A stretch of DNA of 64,000 nt from Burkholderia sp. WAC0059 (GTDB taxonomy: Bacteria; Pseudomonadota; Gammaproteobacteria; Burkholderiales; Burkholderiaceae), in contig NZ_PNEO01000025.1 of assembly GCF_002870125.1 (NCBI RefSeq), positions 1-64,000 of the forward strand. The letters run 5' to 3'. Below the pieces are notes generated by a model. It did not search any database, was not told the DNA's origin, and worked only from the letters and a program-made list of their open reading frames with translations. The translations under genes were made by a program, and so were the position numbers. Shown here in pieces: positions 42,000-49,773 of this stretch (its first letter is position 1; each line of letters begins with the position of its first letter).

Positions 42000-42932
42000 T
42001 TAGTTCCTGATCACGGCCAGTGTCCAGCTGGGGTCTCCATTCCGCAACGCCCGAATGTCAGTCATAGGTGGAGCCCCAAACTGTCGCCGGTATTCCCTGT
42101 TGAATTGGGTGGTGCTCTCATAGCCGACGCGAACAGCTGCGGACTTCGTATCAAGTCCGTCATTGAGCATGAGTCGCCGAGCTTCATGCAGGCGTAATTG
42201 TTTCTGGTATTGCAATGGAGACATGGCCGTCAGTAACCGGAAATGATGGTGCAAGGTCGACACCCCCATGTTCGCCATCGCGGCTAGGTCTTCTATGCGA
42301 AGCGGTTGCAGATAGTTTTCTCGCAACCAGTTGACAACCTTGGCAATGCGGTTACTTTGGGTGCCAGCATGGACGATTTGCCGAAGTCGTGCGCCTGCGG
42401 GGCTGGTCAGAACCCTATAAAACATACCCCGCATAATTATCCTGCTCATGATTGGGATGTCCTTGGATTCATCCAGCAGATCAAGCAGTCGAACTGCGTC
42501 CTCGAAAAGAGTTTCCGTCGAAGGGCCGATCGCTGTGCCAGTGGATTGCGAGGTCGGATCGACGTCAAGCATGTCGATTTCCGTAATCAACTCGCGAACG
42601 ACCCGCAGATCGAGCTTCAACAGAATCGACAGGTATGGCATTTCCTCAGTTGCATTAATGACTTCGACAATTGTGGGAAGGTCAATTGCGGTCAGCAAGA
42701 AGTGCGTGTCGTCGTGGATGTATGTCTCATTGCCGACGATGGTTCGCTTTCCACCTTGGGCAATAATTGCAAGGCTCGGCTCGTAGATGACTGCCTGCGG
42801 AGCAACAGGGCCGGGACGTCGGAAAACAGTGACATTAGGAATCGCTGTGGGCAGCACTTCGGTGTCGGCGGTCAGCTCCAGGATCCGGGCTGCCAGTCGT
42901 AGGCGCGAATTGTGACCAAGTGAATCTGGCAT
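42000..42932 (-). CDS. AraC-family transcriptional regulator (AraC_N type)
   Basis: A 310-aa regulator. The N-terminal half (about 15-190) is the AraC_N sensory domain found in SDR-linked regulators (PGPVAPQAVIYEPSLAIIAQGGKR). The C-terminal half has two HTH motifs (RIEDLAAMANMGVSTLHHHFRLLTAMSPLQYQK and SAAVRVGYESTTQFNREYRRQFG). The ATG at 42932 begins MPDSLGHNSR; the ORF extends upstream to 43184 but into AT-rich leader. It is divergent from the SDR gene across 292 bp, the usual arrangement for local control. Confidence 0.85.
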   Translation of the reverse strand: MPDSLGHNSRLRLAARILELTADTEVLPTAIPNVTVFRRPGPVAPQAVIYEPSLAIIAQGGKRTIVGNETYIHDDTHFLLTAIDLPTIVEVINATEEMPYLSILLKLDLRVVRELITEIDMLDVDPTSQSTGTAIGPSTETLFEDAVRLLDLLDESKDIPIMSRIIMRGMFYRVLTSPAGARLRQIVHAGTQSNRIAKVVNWLRENYLQPLRIEDLAAMANMGVSTLHHHFRLLTAMSPLQYQKQLRLHEARRLMLNDGLDTKSAAVRVGYESTTQFNREYRRQFGAPPMTDIRALRNGDPSWTLAVIRN

Positions 42933-43224
42933 GGCTGATGTCTTCCAAATGGCCAATTCCTCACTATGAATTGGTACTGGAAATTTTACTGAATTCAAGA
43001 ATTTTAGGCAATTCAGAGGTTTTTTCGCCGGACACCGGCTGCGATGATATTCCCTAAAAATGATGGCGAGTGTACTGGCCCGCGCGGCTGTCCGCAGCCC
43101 ATTCATTTTCAGAACAAGAGAATTAGGCAGCGGATAGGAAGGATCATATCTTTGTCGGCTCTGTGGGCGCGCGTAGCATTTCAATTCATGCTATCGGCAG
43201 CTTTTGCTACTTCGGAGAATCGTT

Positions 43225-44055
43225 ATGAAGACTTGGCTTATCACTGGCGCGAATCGCGGACTCGGCCTTGAAATCGCCCGCTCGGCACTTGAAGCAGGCC
43301 ACAGCGTGGTTGCGACGGCCCGCAAGCCCGAACAGATCCCGGCAGTTCTTACCGGATACGGTGACCGGCTGGCCGCGGTGCCGTTGGATGTCACGTCCAA
43401 CGCTTCGGTGAGTAGCGCCGTGAAAGTGGCCGTCGACCGGTTTGGGCGCATCGACGTCCTGGTCAACAACGCCGGTTTCGGGCAACTGGGCTTCTTCGAA
43501 GAGGTCTCGTCTGAACTCGTGCGCAAGCAATTCGATACCAACGTATTCGGCGTGTTCAATGTGACGCGGGCGGTATTGCCCATCATGCGTGAGCAGCGAT
43601 CTGGCCATGTGGTCACGATCTCCTCAATCTGCGGCATTATCGGCTTCGACGGTGCATCCATGTACTGCGCAACGAAGTTCGCGGTCTCCGGCTGGTCCGA
43701 ATCTTTGAGCATTGAGCTGGCGCGATTCGGTATCAGGGCGACGTGCGTTCATCCGGGACCCTTCCGCACCGATTTTCTTGATCCACGCTCGGTCGTGTTC
43801 GGGGATGTCTCCATTGACGATTACACGCAGGCCAGCCAGACCCGGCGCGAGGCGCTGGCTCAGGCCAATCACAATCAGGACGGCGATCCCGTCAAGTTCG
43901 GCAAGGCCGTGGTCAAGCTGGTCGAGTCTGAAAATCCCCCTGTGCGATGGGGCGCAGGCACAAACGCCCTCGATACACTGCTGGCCCGTGCTGACGACCT
44001 TCAAGGCAGCGCCCTAGTGTGGCAGGAACTGTCGAAGTCGACCGACATCGAGTGA
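43225..44055 (+). CDS. Short-chain dehydrogenase/reductase
   Basis: A 276-aa classical SDR. Motifs are TGANRGLGLEI (residues ~7-17), NNAGFG, ISSICG with the catalytic Ser, and YCATK. The C-terminal extension beyond residue ~230 is normal for this subgroup. A cggag site precedes the ATG at 43225. It is divergent from an AraC regulator and is followed 44 bp later by a second AraC gene in the same direction. An alcohol- or ketone-oxidising step is likely; the substrate is unknown. Base composition is less GC-rich than the cmt genes, suggesting a different origin. Confidence 0.85.
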   Translation: MKTWLITGANRGLGLEIARSALEAGHSVVATARKPEQIPAVLTGYGDRLAAVPLDVTSNASVSSAVKVAVDRFGRIDVLVNNAGFGQLGFFEEVSSELVRKQFDTNVFGVFNVTRAVLPIMREQRSGHVVTISSICGIIGFDGASMYCATKFAVSGWSESLSIELARFGIRATCVHPGPFRTDFLDPRSVVFGDVSIDDYTQASQTRREALAQANHNQDGDPVKFGKAVVKLVESENPPVRWGAGTNALDTLLARADDLQGSALVWQELSKSTDIE

Positions 44056-44099
44056 ACGACACACTTCCGCCCCGATCTTCGTGGAGAGAGCTGACTGAT

Positions 44100-45095
44100 A
44101 TGTCTGCCAAACATATAGAACCTGTTGCAAAGACGACTGTCAGCGAGCAGAACCGAAGCGATATACGCGAGGCGTCGCAGGACCTGCTTGCCTGGGAATC
44201 AAATGTTTCGTCTGAACTGATTCCAATATCGCTGCAGGTGGTAGCAAGTCCGCAAGATGAATCTCCGCAGATTCTGTCGCGGTTCCGGCGAATTTCCGTG
44301 CTACGCTCAGCGCAGATGTCGGTTAGAGGTATCACAGCTCGACCCCGGCTCGGCAATGGCACGCAGTTCGACTATCTGAAGATATTGTTCGTGACGAAGG
44401 GCAGAAGCCGAATGTCGGGTGCGAATATGGAGGTCTTGCTAGATGCCGGAATGTGGACTGTCTACAACCCTGCTCAACCCTACCAGCTTGATGCTGTTGA
44501 ACCCTACGAATGTGTTGCACTCGCGATGCCTGCGAAAATTTTTACAGCAGCTGGACAATGGTCGCAGAGTTCAGCGATGCATTCTTTACCTATTCGCGGA
44601 AATATCTCTCTGGCTTTGCAGTCAATCATGCTCTATCTCGACACAGGGCAAGAGTTCGACGCTCTGGAGGAGTCAGCCGCTGCCAGTACAATCGTGACAT
44701 TAATCCGCTCAGGTCTTGGGCGCCTTGCAAACGTGCCAATTGGTGTTTCGGTCTCGAATGAAACGGCGTTACGTGCCCGTATTGATGCCGAAATTGCAGC
44801 TCAATCGAGTGATCCAGATTTTACGGTGGAACGCCTGGCGGAACGGCTGGGGGTTTCGCGTCGTACGCTATACAAAGCTTTCGAATCCGGGACTACTACT
44901 CCGCACAAGGCGATCTTGGGGCACCGCTTGGAGGCAAGCGGTCGCGCATTGTCAGATCCAACGCTTTGGCATAGAAGCGTGACCGATATAGCTTTGGATG
45001 CGGGATTTCCCGACAGCGCCCATTTCTCGCGTGTCTTTAGCCACCATTTTGGAGTCACGCCAAGCGCTTATCGGCGTCATTTTTTTAACAGCTAG
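44100..45095 (+). CDS. AraC/XylS-family transcriptional regulator (FeaR-like architecture)
   Basis: A 331-aa regulator with an AraC-binding-like N-terminal domain (RNGTQFDYLKILFVTKGRSRM-type region, here with GNGTQFDYLKI) and a C-terminal HTH_18 domain (FTVERLAERLGVSRRTLYKAFE; SVTDIALDAGFPDSAHFSRVF; GVTPSAYRR). Family members of this shape often activate aromatic-aldehyde or amine catabolic genes. The aldehyde dehydrogenase gene ~450 bp downstream is the obvious candidate target. Codons are AT-richer than the cmt genes. Confidence 0.85.
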   Translation: MSAKHIEPVAKTTVSEQNRSDIREASQDLLAWESNVSSELIPISLQVVASPQDESPQILSRFRRISVLRSAQMSVRGITARPRLGNGTQFDYLKILFVTKGRSRMSGANMEVLLDAGMWTVYNPAQPYQLDAVEPYECVALAMPAKIFTAAGQWSQSSAMHSLPIRGNISLALQSIMLYLDTGQEFDALEESAAASTIVTLIRSGLGRLANVPIGVSVSNETALRARIDAEIAAQSSDPDFTVERLAERLGVSRRTLYKAFESGTTTPHKAILGHRLEASGRALSDPTLWHRSVTDIALDAGFPDSAHFSRVFSHHFGVTPSAYRRHFFNS

Positions 45096-45136
45096 GTTTT
45101 CTTTCTGCAACTTATTCATTCCGGGCCGCTACGAAA

Positions 45137-45298
45137 GCAGGGGTAGCAAAGGAATGCGCGCGTTCCAACGCCGTGTGGAGCTGCGACTTTGTGTTTGATG
45201 CCTGCGGGAACGGACCGCAACTGAAGTGTCTGACGGTGGTCGACAAATATCCAAAGAGTTCTGGCACACCGGTTGTCGTAAACGGGAATTGCACTCAA
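45137..45298 (+). mobile_element. IS3-family OrfB (DDE transposase) fragment
   Basis: A ~54-codon stretch reads NAVWSCDFVFDACGNG followed by QLKCLTVVDKYPK. This matches the first DDE block of IS3 OrfB (W-x-x-DF-x-x-DA-x-x-NG ... LTVVDD), although the Asp of VVDD is K here. The frame breaks after it. It fills the gap between the AraC gene and the aldehyde dehydrogenase and is inactive. Confidence 0.65.
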
Positions 45299-45484
45299 CC
45301 AGCGTCGGGAGCCAACCGGGACTCTACCCCACATTGCCTCGACAAAATCACGCGCGGTTTGCAAACTGACATCTACTGGAAGCTGCTTTCCCCTTACCAC
45401 GCAATAATCGCCTCTCTCTGCACGTATTGGTGAGAGTCCTGCACAGAGTGGCGCGCAAAGACAGGCGCACGTCCTTACGATAAG

Positions 45485-45521
45485 TATCGTGTATATCCGA
45501 TTAACTGCGATATGCACGATA
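45485..45521. promoter_or_regulatory. Inverted repeat before the aldehyde dehydrogenase gene
   Basis: tatcgtg (45485-45491) and cacgata (45515-45521) are perfectly inverted with 23 bp between them, in an AT-rich stretch 21 bp before the start codon. It could be an operator or part of the promoter for the aldehyde dehydrogenase; the responsible regulator is not known. Confidence 0.4.
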
Positions 45522-45541
45522 CCTTTCGTAAGGAGCAGAGC

Positions 45542-46978
45542 ATGTTTCAATACCGGTTACCATCGGATCCGACTGCGGAGCAGGTCGGAGATCACATTCA
45601 ACGGATGAAAGAGGCCCAGCTCGATGCCGGAGCACCGACTCTCGATGTTCGCAAGGATCGGCTCAATCGGGCCATCGATCTGCTGCGTAACCATCGCGAC
45701 GAGCTGATTGACGCCATCCGAGCCGATTACGGAAACCGGAGCCGGCAGCAAACTCTGTTCGCGGACATCTTTGCCCCCATCGAAGCGTTGCGCCATAGCC
45801 GAGATCATCTCGATGAATGGATGAGGAAGCCGACTGTGATCGAACCTCTGCCGGGGACAATGGCGTGGGTCGAACATCAGCCTCTGGGCGTGGTGGGTGT
45901 GATTAGCCCGTGGAATTTCCCGATCGTGCTGGCGTTCGGTCCACTAGCAGACGTCTTCGCAGCAGGCAACCGCGCGATGCTCAAGCCATCTGAACTCACG
46001 CCACAAACATCGGAACTGCTCGCGGAGCTGATCTCGCGCTACTTTGAGCCAACCGAGCTCACAACGGTGTTGGGCGGGACAAGCACCGGCGCGATGTTCA
46101 GCAGCCAACCATTCGATCACCTGGTATTTACCGGCAGCACACAGGTAGCGCATCACGTTATGCGTGCTGCGTCGGATAACCTTGTACCGGTGACGCTCGA
46201 GCTCGGCGGCAAGTCTCCGGTGCTTGTCGATCATGACGCAAACTTGCGCACGGTGGCAGAGCGGGTGTTGACGATCAAGACGTTTAATGCCGGGCAGATC
46301 TGCTTGTCGCCGGATTACGTACTAATCCAAGCGGACAGGATCGAGGCGTTCGTCGAGCACGCGAAAGGCGTCGTGGCGCAGATGTACCCAACGATGCGTG
46401 ATAATCCAGACTACACAGCAATGCTCAATTCGCGTGGCTTCGAACGGCAGATGGCACTGGTTGCGGATGCGAAGGAGAAAGGCGCGCGCATCGTAAGTCT
46501 GGCACCGAACGGCGAGGACCTGACTGATCCGGTTATACACAAGATGGCGCCCACGCTGGTTGTAGGCACAACGCCAACGATGCGACTGACGCAGGAAGAG
46601 ATTTTCGGACCGGTACTACCAATGGTAACGTATGAGACGTTCGATCAAGCCGTCGCATACATCAATGCACGGGAACGACCACTCGCGATCTATTATTTCG
46701 GAGGCGACACGAAGCACCGGGAGAAAATTGCGGGGGAAACGACCTCGGGGGCGCTGGTGGTGAACGACGCGATGACTCACGCATTCTTCGCTTCTCTGCC
46801 GTTTGGTGGTGTCGGTGCATCAGGAATGGGCCATTACCATGGCGAATATGGATTCCGCGCATTCAGTCATGCCAAGCCGGTACTGCTGCAGAGCGATACT
46901 GGCGAATCGAACCTGCCAATGCGCGCCCCTTACAGGTTGGACGGGGAAGCGCAGATTGAAGCAATGATCGAGGGCTAA
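45542..46978 (+). CDS. Aldehyde dehydrogenase, coniferyl-aldehyde dehydrogenase-like
   Basis: A 478-aa NAD(P)-dependent aldehyde dehydrogenase. The general base is E220 (LELGGKSP), the nucleophile is C254 (NAGQICLSPDYV) and the Rossmann segment is FTGSTQVAHHVM. NAGQ-x-C-x-x-PDYVL and the ending GGVGASGMGHYHGEYGFRAFSH are typical of the coniferyl-aldehyde group. An aaggag site lies 8 bp upstream of the ATG at 45542. Beside it is the tail of an aryl-alcohol dehydrogenase, so the pair probably once oxidised an aromatic alcohol to the acid, which might be cuminyl alcohol feeding the cmt operon; that link is speculative. Confidence 0.88.
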   Translation: MFQYRLPSDPTAEQVGDHIQRMKEAQLDAGAPTLDVRKDRLNRAIDLLRNHRDELIDAIRADYGNRSRQQTLFADIFAPIEALRHSRDHLDEWMRKPTVIEPLPGTMAWVEHQPLGVVGVISPWNFPIVLAFGPLADVFAAGNRAMLKPSELTPQTSELLAELISRYFEPTELTTVLGGTSTGAMFSSQPFDHLVFTGSTQVAHHVMRAASDNLVPVTLELGGKSPVLVDHDANLRTVAERVLTIKTFNAGQICLSPDYVLIQADRIEAFVEHAKGVVAQMYPTMRDNPDYTAMLNSRGFERQMALVADAKEKGARIVSLAPNGEDLTDPVIHKMAPTLVVGTTPTMRLTQEEIFGPVLPMVTYETFDQAVAYINARERPLAIYYFGGDTKHREKIAGETTSGALVVNDAMTHAFFASLPFGGVGASGMGHYHGEYGFRAFSHAKPVLLQSDTGESNLPMRAPYRLDGEAQIEAMIEG

Positions 46979-47027
46979 CTTACGACCTCGCCCTTCGGCC
47001 TGCCATCCACAACGGTTTCCCCCGAGT

Positions 47028-47165
47028 TTGATTGAGTTGTATATAGAGGGCCGTTTTCCGTTCGATCCACTGGTGAAATTCTATGGGTTCGAAGACATCA
47101 CCCGAGCGGTTGCAGACAGCGTGAAGGGCGAGACGATCGCAGCTATTCCGAAACTCTCTTCTTGA
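47028..47165 (+). pseudogene. Zinc-type aryl-alcohol dehydrogenase, C-terminal remnant
   Basis: About 45 codons read LIELYIEGRFPFDPLVKFYG and FEDITRAVADSVKGETIAAIP, then a stop. This is the last segment of XylB/AreB-type aryl-alcohol dehydrogenases (YxxGRFPFDRLVKFYxFxxINxAxxDSxxGxTIKP). The preceding ~320 codons are absent. The remnant lies 49 bp after the aldehyde dehydrogenase, in the same direction, as in many benzyl-alcohol operons. Confidence 0.75.
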
Positions 47166-47461
47166 CCACGCGTCTTAGGCGCCAGCGAAGAAATATCCCC
47201 GGTGGCCATAGTGTCATCGGCACCTGCCAAAGGTGTCTCTGTGCCAGGGAAGACCCTAGACATTCACAGGATCATCCTAGAAAACCGATTCGCCGCCTCC
47301 GAATCGAGAATCTTTGCAATGTAGCCGGCCCAGATCAGACCCGAACTCGCGAATCTCGATCTTGAACTCCGAGACCTGTTGGCAGTACCGGGCCTGGGTG
47401 CTGGTTGGAAAACGCTTAGGATACCGCAGACATCAGCCGGACAGGAAGGAATCTGAACACC

Positions 47462-47638
47462 ATGAACACCGTGTCCAGAGCTGCGCTTGCGCGCGCCATC
47501 GACCCGTCCCGACGCCGTGTGGTGGTGACCGCCGTGCTCGTGCTGGCCACCCATATCGGCCTGCTTGTCATCGCGCTGAACGTAGCGCAACGGATAGCGT
47601 GGAGGCGACATGGCAGTAAGCCCGTTCTCCGACGATGA
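47462..47638 (+). pseudogene. TonB N-terminal stub
   Basis: A 58-codon ORF with a ggaagg ribosome site. The product MNTVSRAALARAIDPSRRRV followed by VVTAVLVLATHIGLLVIALN has a short cytoplasmic segment and one membrane helix of the TonB type (helix with conserved His). The Pro-rich spacer and C-terminal domain are missing. After about residue 42 the sequence runs into the region before exbD, so the rest of tonB and most or all of exbB appear deleted. Nothing else in the window supplies these parts. Confidence 0.55.
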
Positions 47639-48038
47639 CGTGATGAGCATCAACATGACCCCGCTAGTCGACGTGATACTGGTGCTGCTGATCCTCCTCC
47701 TCGTGACGGTGCTGGTCACCATGCATCACGCGGTCAGGATCGCCCTGCCACACGCGAGCAGCCAGCCGGAGGACGTGACGCCCGCTCAGGTGGATGTGTC
47801 GATCCGCGTTGACGATCCTGTGTTATGGGGCGACCAGGTGGCGGACGCCGCCGCGCTGTGCGTGAAGATCGCGGGTGCGGCGCAGGCAAACCCGCAATCC
47901 GAACTGCATCTAAGGGTAGACCGGACCGTAGCCTACGAACAGGAGGCCGACCTGATGTCGGAAGCGTAGTCCGCAGGCTTGAGCCGGATCGGTTTCATGC
48001 CGGCCCCGGCGAGTAGCCTTGTGGCAGCGAAGCATTGA
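47610..48038 (+). pseudogene. exbD: ExbD/TolR-family protein interrupted by a nonsense codon
   Basis: The gene has a ggaggcg ribosome site and starts MAVSPFSDDDVMSINMTPLV with DVILVLLILLLVTV, the ExbD N terminus with the membrane helix Asp (PLVD). At codon 120 a TAG (47967-47969) occurs after LMSEA. The same frame then continues SAGLSRIGFMPAPASSLVAAKH to a stop at 48036. In intact homologues a Gln (CAG) fits this position (EAQ-x-AGLSRIGF), so a C-to-T change is likely. The truncated 119-aa product lacks the last part of the periplasmic domain and the ExbB/TonB partners are absent. Confidence 0.72.
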
Positions 48039-48261
48039 CCGTTGAAATCAGCGCCAGGCAATGGCTATCTGCGCAGGACTCGGTGTCCTGCAGGAAAATA
48101 TATGGAGGATTAGTACGGACTGGGTAACGCAGGAATGAATTTCTTGCGCCAACCCTATATTGAAATTATTAGCCCTGCTTTGAAATCAAGGGAATGCGGT
48201 TCAATTGTCCGTGATGTTTACCGCGACGGGATGAATTGGCTCACTGTGCGCGAAGACGATA

Positions 48262-48663
48262 TCAGGATTTTTTCCTGCGGGCGCTATTTGCCTTGCGGCG
48301 TTTTATCTTGTAGGCGACGTAATGTTCGATTTCTTCCCGGTCTTCGCAGGGCAGCGTATCGAAATCGGCTGGGGTGATGCCGGGAAACGGCCAGCGGACA
48401 TACTGTCCGCCCCGTAGTTTCCTGCCAGAGCCTGTCGTTGTGTGTCCGAGGTTTGGGCTGAGCAACTGCCACGTTTCCAGCCCGAAGAACAGCGCAATGG
48501 TTTCCAGTATCTCGATGGTGGGGTTTCCCTTGCCGTACTGGATCGAGCCAAGGGTGCCATCCGCGACCTTCATTTCCCTTGAAAGGTTCAGGCGCGACGT
48601 CTCCGGGCGCGTCGCAAGCAGCGCCTTGAGATTCTCCTGAAGGACTTTCCGGATATCTAGCAT
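48262..48663 (-). CDS. XRE-family HTH transcriptional regulator
   Basis: A 133-aa DNA-binding protein. The N-terminal HTH_3 domain occupies residues ~5-65 (RPETSRLNLSREMKVADGTL, then GSIQYGKGNPTIEILETIA). The C terminus is basic (KRRKANSARRKKS). Its start codon lies inside palindrome O1 (48657-48674), which strongly suggests autorepression. It is divergent from the small HTH gene at 48768, forming a cI/cro-like switch. Such switches control excision and transfer in many ICEs; that role here is inferred. Confidence 0.82.
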   Translation of the reverse strand: MLDIRKVLQENLKALLATRPETSRLNLSREMKVADGTLGSIQYGKGNPTIEILETIALFFGLETWQLLSPNLGHTTTGSGRKLRGGQYVRWPFPGITPADFDTLPCEDREEIEHYVAYKIKRRKANSARRKKS

Positions 48664-48674
48664 GATATTGCTAG
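48657..48674. promoter_or_regulatory. CTAG-cored operator O1
   Basis: CTAGCA-N6-TGCTAG is a perfect 6-bp inverted repeat. It covers the start codon of the minus-strand XRE gene, so bound protein would block its translation start region or promoter. CTAG is rare in proteobacterial genomes, which makes the cluster stand out. Confidence 0.7.
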
Positions 48675-48715
48675 TCTACCGTGAAAATCATCCCGTTCAT
48701 ATGTCGCTTGTGAGT

Positions 48716-48733
48716 CTAGCGTCATAGTGCTAG
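48716..48733. promoter_or_regulatory. CTAG-cored operator O2 with extra half-site
   Basis: CTAGCG-N6-TGCTAG has the same spacing as O1 with one mismatch. Half-sites CTAGCA follow at 48747-48752 (16 bp before the plus-strand start) and at 48801-48806 inside that gene. The O1-O2 centre-to-centre distance is 59 bp, close to a whole number of helical turns, which allows cooperative binding. Confidence 0.68.
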
Positions 48734-48767
48734 ATTTAAGAAATATCTAGCATAAAAATGAGAAATC

Positions 48768-48983
48768 ATGTCGATCATTGCATCCATACGTACGGCACTC
48801 CTAGCACGAAAGGGTAACTGGCGAAAAATCTGTGACGAGACCAATCTGTCTTACTGGTGGCTGACAAAGTTTGCACAAGGTCGCATCAGTAATCCCGGTA
48901 CAGTGAATCTTGAAATACTCAGAACCTATCTTGAAAAGGAGGGCGGCATTCTCTGGCAAGGGGAAGAACCCGATGAGCAGTAA
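48768..48983 (+). CDS. Small Cro-like HTH protein
   Basis: A 71-aa protein with a compact HTH fold (LLARKGNWRKICDETNLSYWWLTKFAQGRISNP). It resembles phage-type regulators that recognise DNA with the WWLTKFAQG helix. It is divergent from the XRE repressor and shares the CTAG operators. Together they look like a lysogeny-style switch for the element. No clear ribosome site beyond agaaatc is seen. Confidence 0.7.
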   Translation: MSIIASIRTALLARKGNWRKICDETNLSYWWLTKFAQGRISNPGTVNLEILRTYLEKEGGILWQGEEPDEQ

Positions 48984-49146
48984 ACCGTTGAAATTTTCTA
49001 GGACAAAGGCATTGATGCGGTTCGAATCGACTCTCCCGTAATTTCTCATCATGCCGATATAGAAATCGGACGTAGTGTCGTTTAGTCAGGCTGTCCTTGA
49101 CGGGGTGTAGAGGCACTCGCCTGCATGTTTCGGTGAGGGCAAGCTT

Positions 49147-49485
49147 ATGCGTGGGCTCAAGGATGCTCTGTACGGTGGCGATCACACAGGCTCAGTCGAG
49201 AGCCGGCTGTTGCGATGGGGCCGTATTTCGCGCGCAGGTTCGGATGGGTTGAGTCCGTCTGATCTGCGTGAATACGAGTTGATCACAAGAGCTTGGCGGC
49301 GCCTGGCCGTGCCGTATCGAGACATGATCAAGATGGTCTATGTCTGGCGCGCGAACCGTGAGGTCATCTGTCGTCGTCTGCGTATCCGGCGATCACCCGC
49401 AACGTTCTACGACCTGGAACTGGGCGCCGCGCGGCGCGCGATGATCGCCGAAATCCGCAGGCAGCTGGCCGATGCCGGTTTCTGA
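49147..49485 (+). CDS. Hypothetical basic protein of the element
   Basis: A 112-aa Arg-rich protein with a gaggg site before the ATG at 49147. The middle region (LREYELITRAWRRLAVPYRDMIKMVYVWRANREVICRRLRIRRSP) has the helix-turn-helix spacing of sigma-region-4 or antiterminator-Q-like proteins. I cannot name the family. Its location between the regulatory switch and the parA region fits an early regulatory or accessory gene. Confidence 0.6.
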   Translation: MRGLKDALYGGDHTGSVESRLLRWGRISRAGSDGLSPSDLREYELITRAWRRLAVPYRDMIKMVYVWRANREVICRRLRIRRSPATFYDLELGAARRAMIAEIRRQLADAGF

Positions 49486-49510
49486 TCGGGATAGTTTTCA
49501 GGTGAGTTTC

Positions 49511-49538
49511 TTGACACGTGCATTTGCGCTTCTATACT
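49511..49538 (+). promoter_or_regulatory. Strong sigma-70 promoter upstream of parA
   Basis: A perfect TTGACA (49511-49516) and TATACT (49533-49538) with 16-bp spacing. It is the best promoter match in the element. Transcription would begin near 49545, ~230 nt before parA, and meet a terminator at 49659. Confidence 0.8.
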
Positions 49539-49544
49539 TGCTTT

Positions 49545-49697
49545 CACAACCTGATTTCCGGTTCCGGCTCACGCCGACCGAGTTTCCACCCAGCGGTGGG
49601 TCCGATGTAGCCAGGCGACCGACGCCTGTACTCTGGCCGGAATCAGTCCAGACCCGTCAAGCCCGTGATCAGCATTGATGACACGGGCTTTTGTTTT
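49545..49697 (+). ncRNA. Candidate structured small RNA or attenuated leader
   Basis: Between the strong promoter and the Rho-independent terminator lie ~110 nt with no plausible ORF but dense base pairing. A closing helix pairs 49551-49561 with 49637-49646 (ctgatttccgg/ccggaatcag). Inside it are three hairpins: 49565-49576 (cggc/gccg, 4-nt loop), 49586-49599 (ccacc/ggtgg, 4-nt loop) and a perfect 6-bp one at 49612-49628 (caggcg/cgcctg, 5-nt loop). The terminator follows. This is a multi-branched RNA of about 150 nt. It could act in trans (antisense or C4-like RNA) or control read-through into parA-parB. Confidence 0.62.
49659..49697 (+). terminator. Terminator between the small RNA and parA
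   Basis: A 9-bp perfect stem (aagcccgtg/cacgggctt) with a 14-nt loop is followed by TTGTTTT. It lies 76 bp before parA, so parA needs either read-through or its own promoter. Confidence 0.82.
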
Positions 49698-49773
49698 CCC
49701 TCTGACTTTTCGCGCTGTTTTCCCGTCTCCTGCTACAGCGGATCGTGCCGCGCCATGACGTAGCGACGACGGT

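Noticed and set aside
45116..45550. 144-aa minus-strand ORF before the aldehyde dehydrogenase
   Set aside because: It is opposite the IS3 OrfB fragment, which explains the reading frame better.
48135..48377. 80-aa plus-strand ORF before the XRE gene
   Set aside because: Overlaps the XRE coding region antisense by over 100 bp and has no domain.
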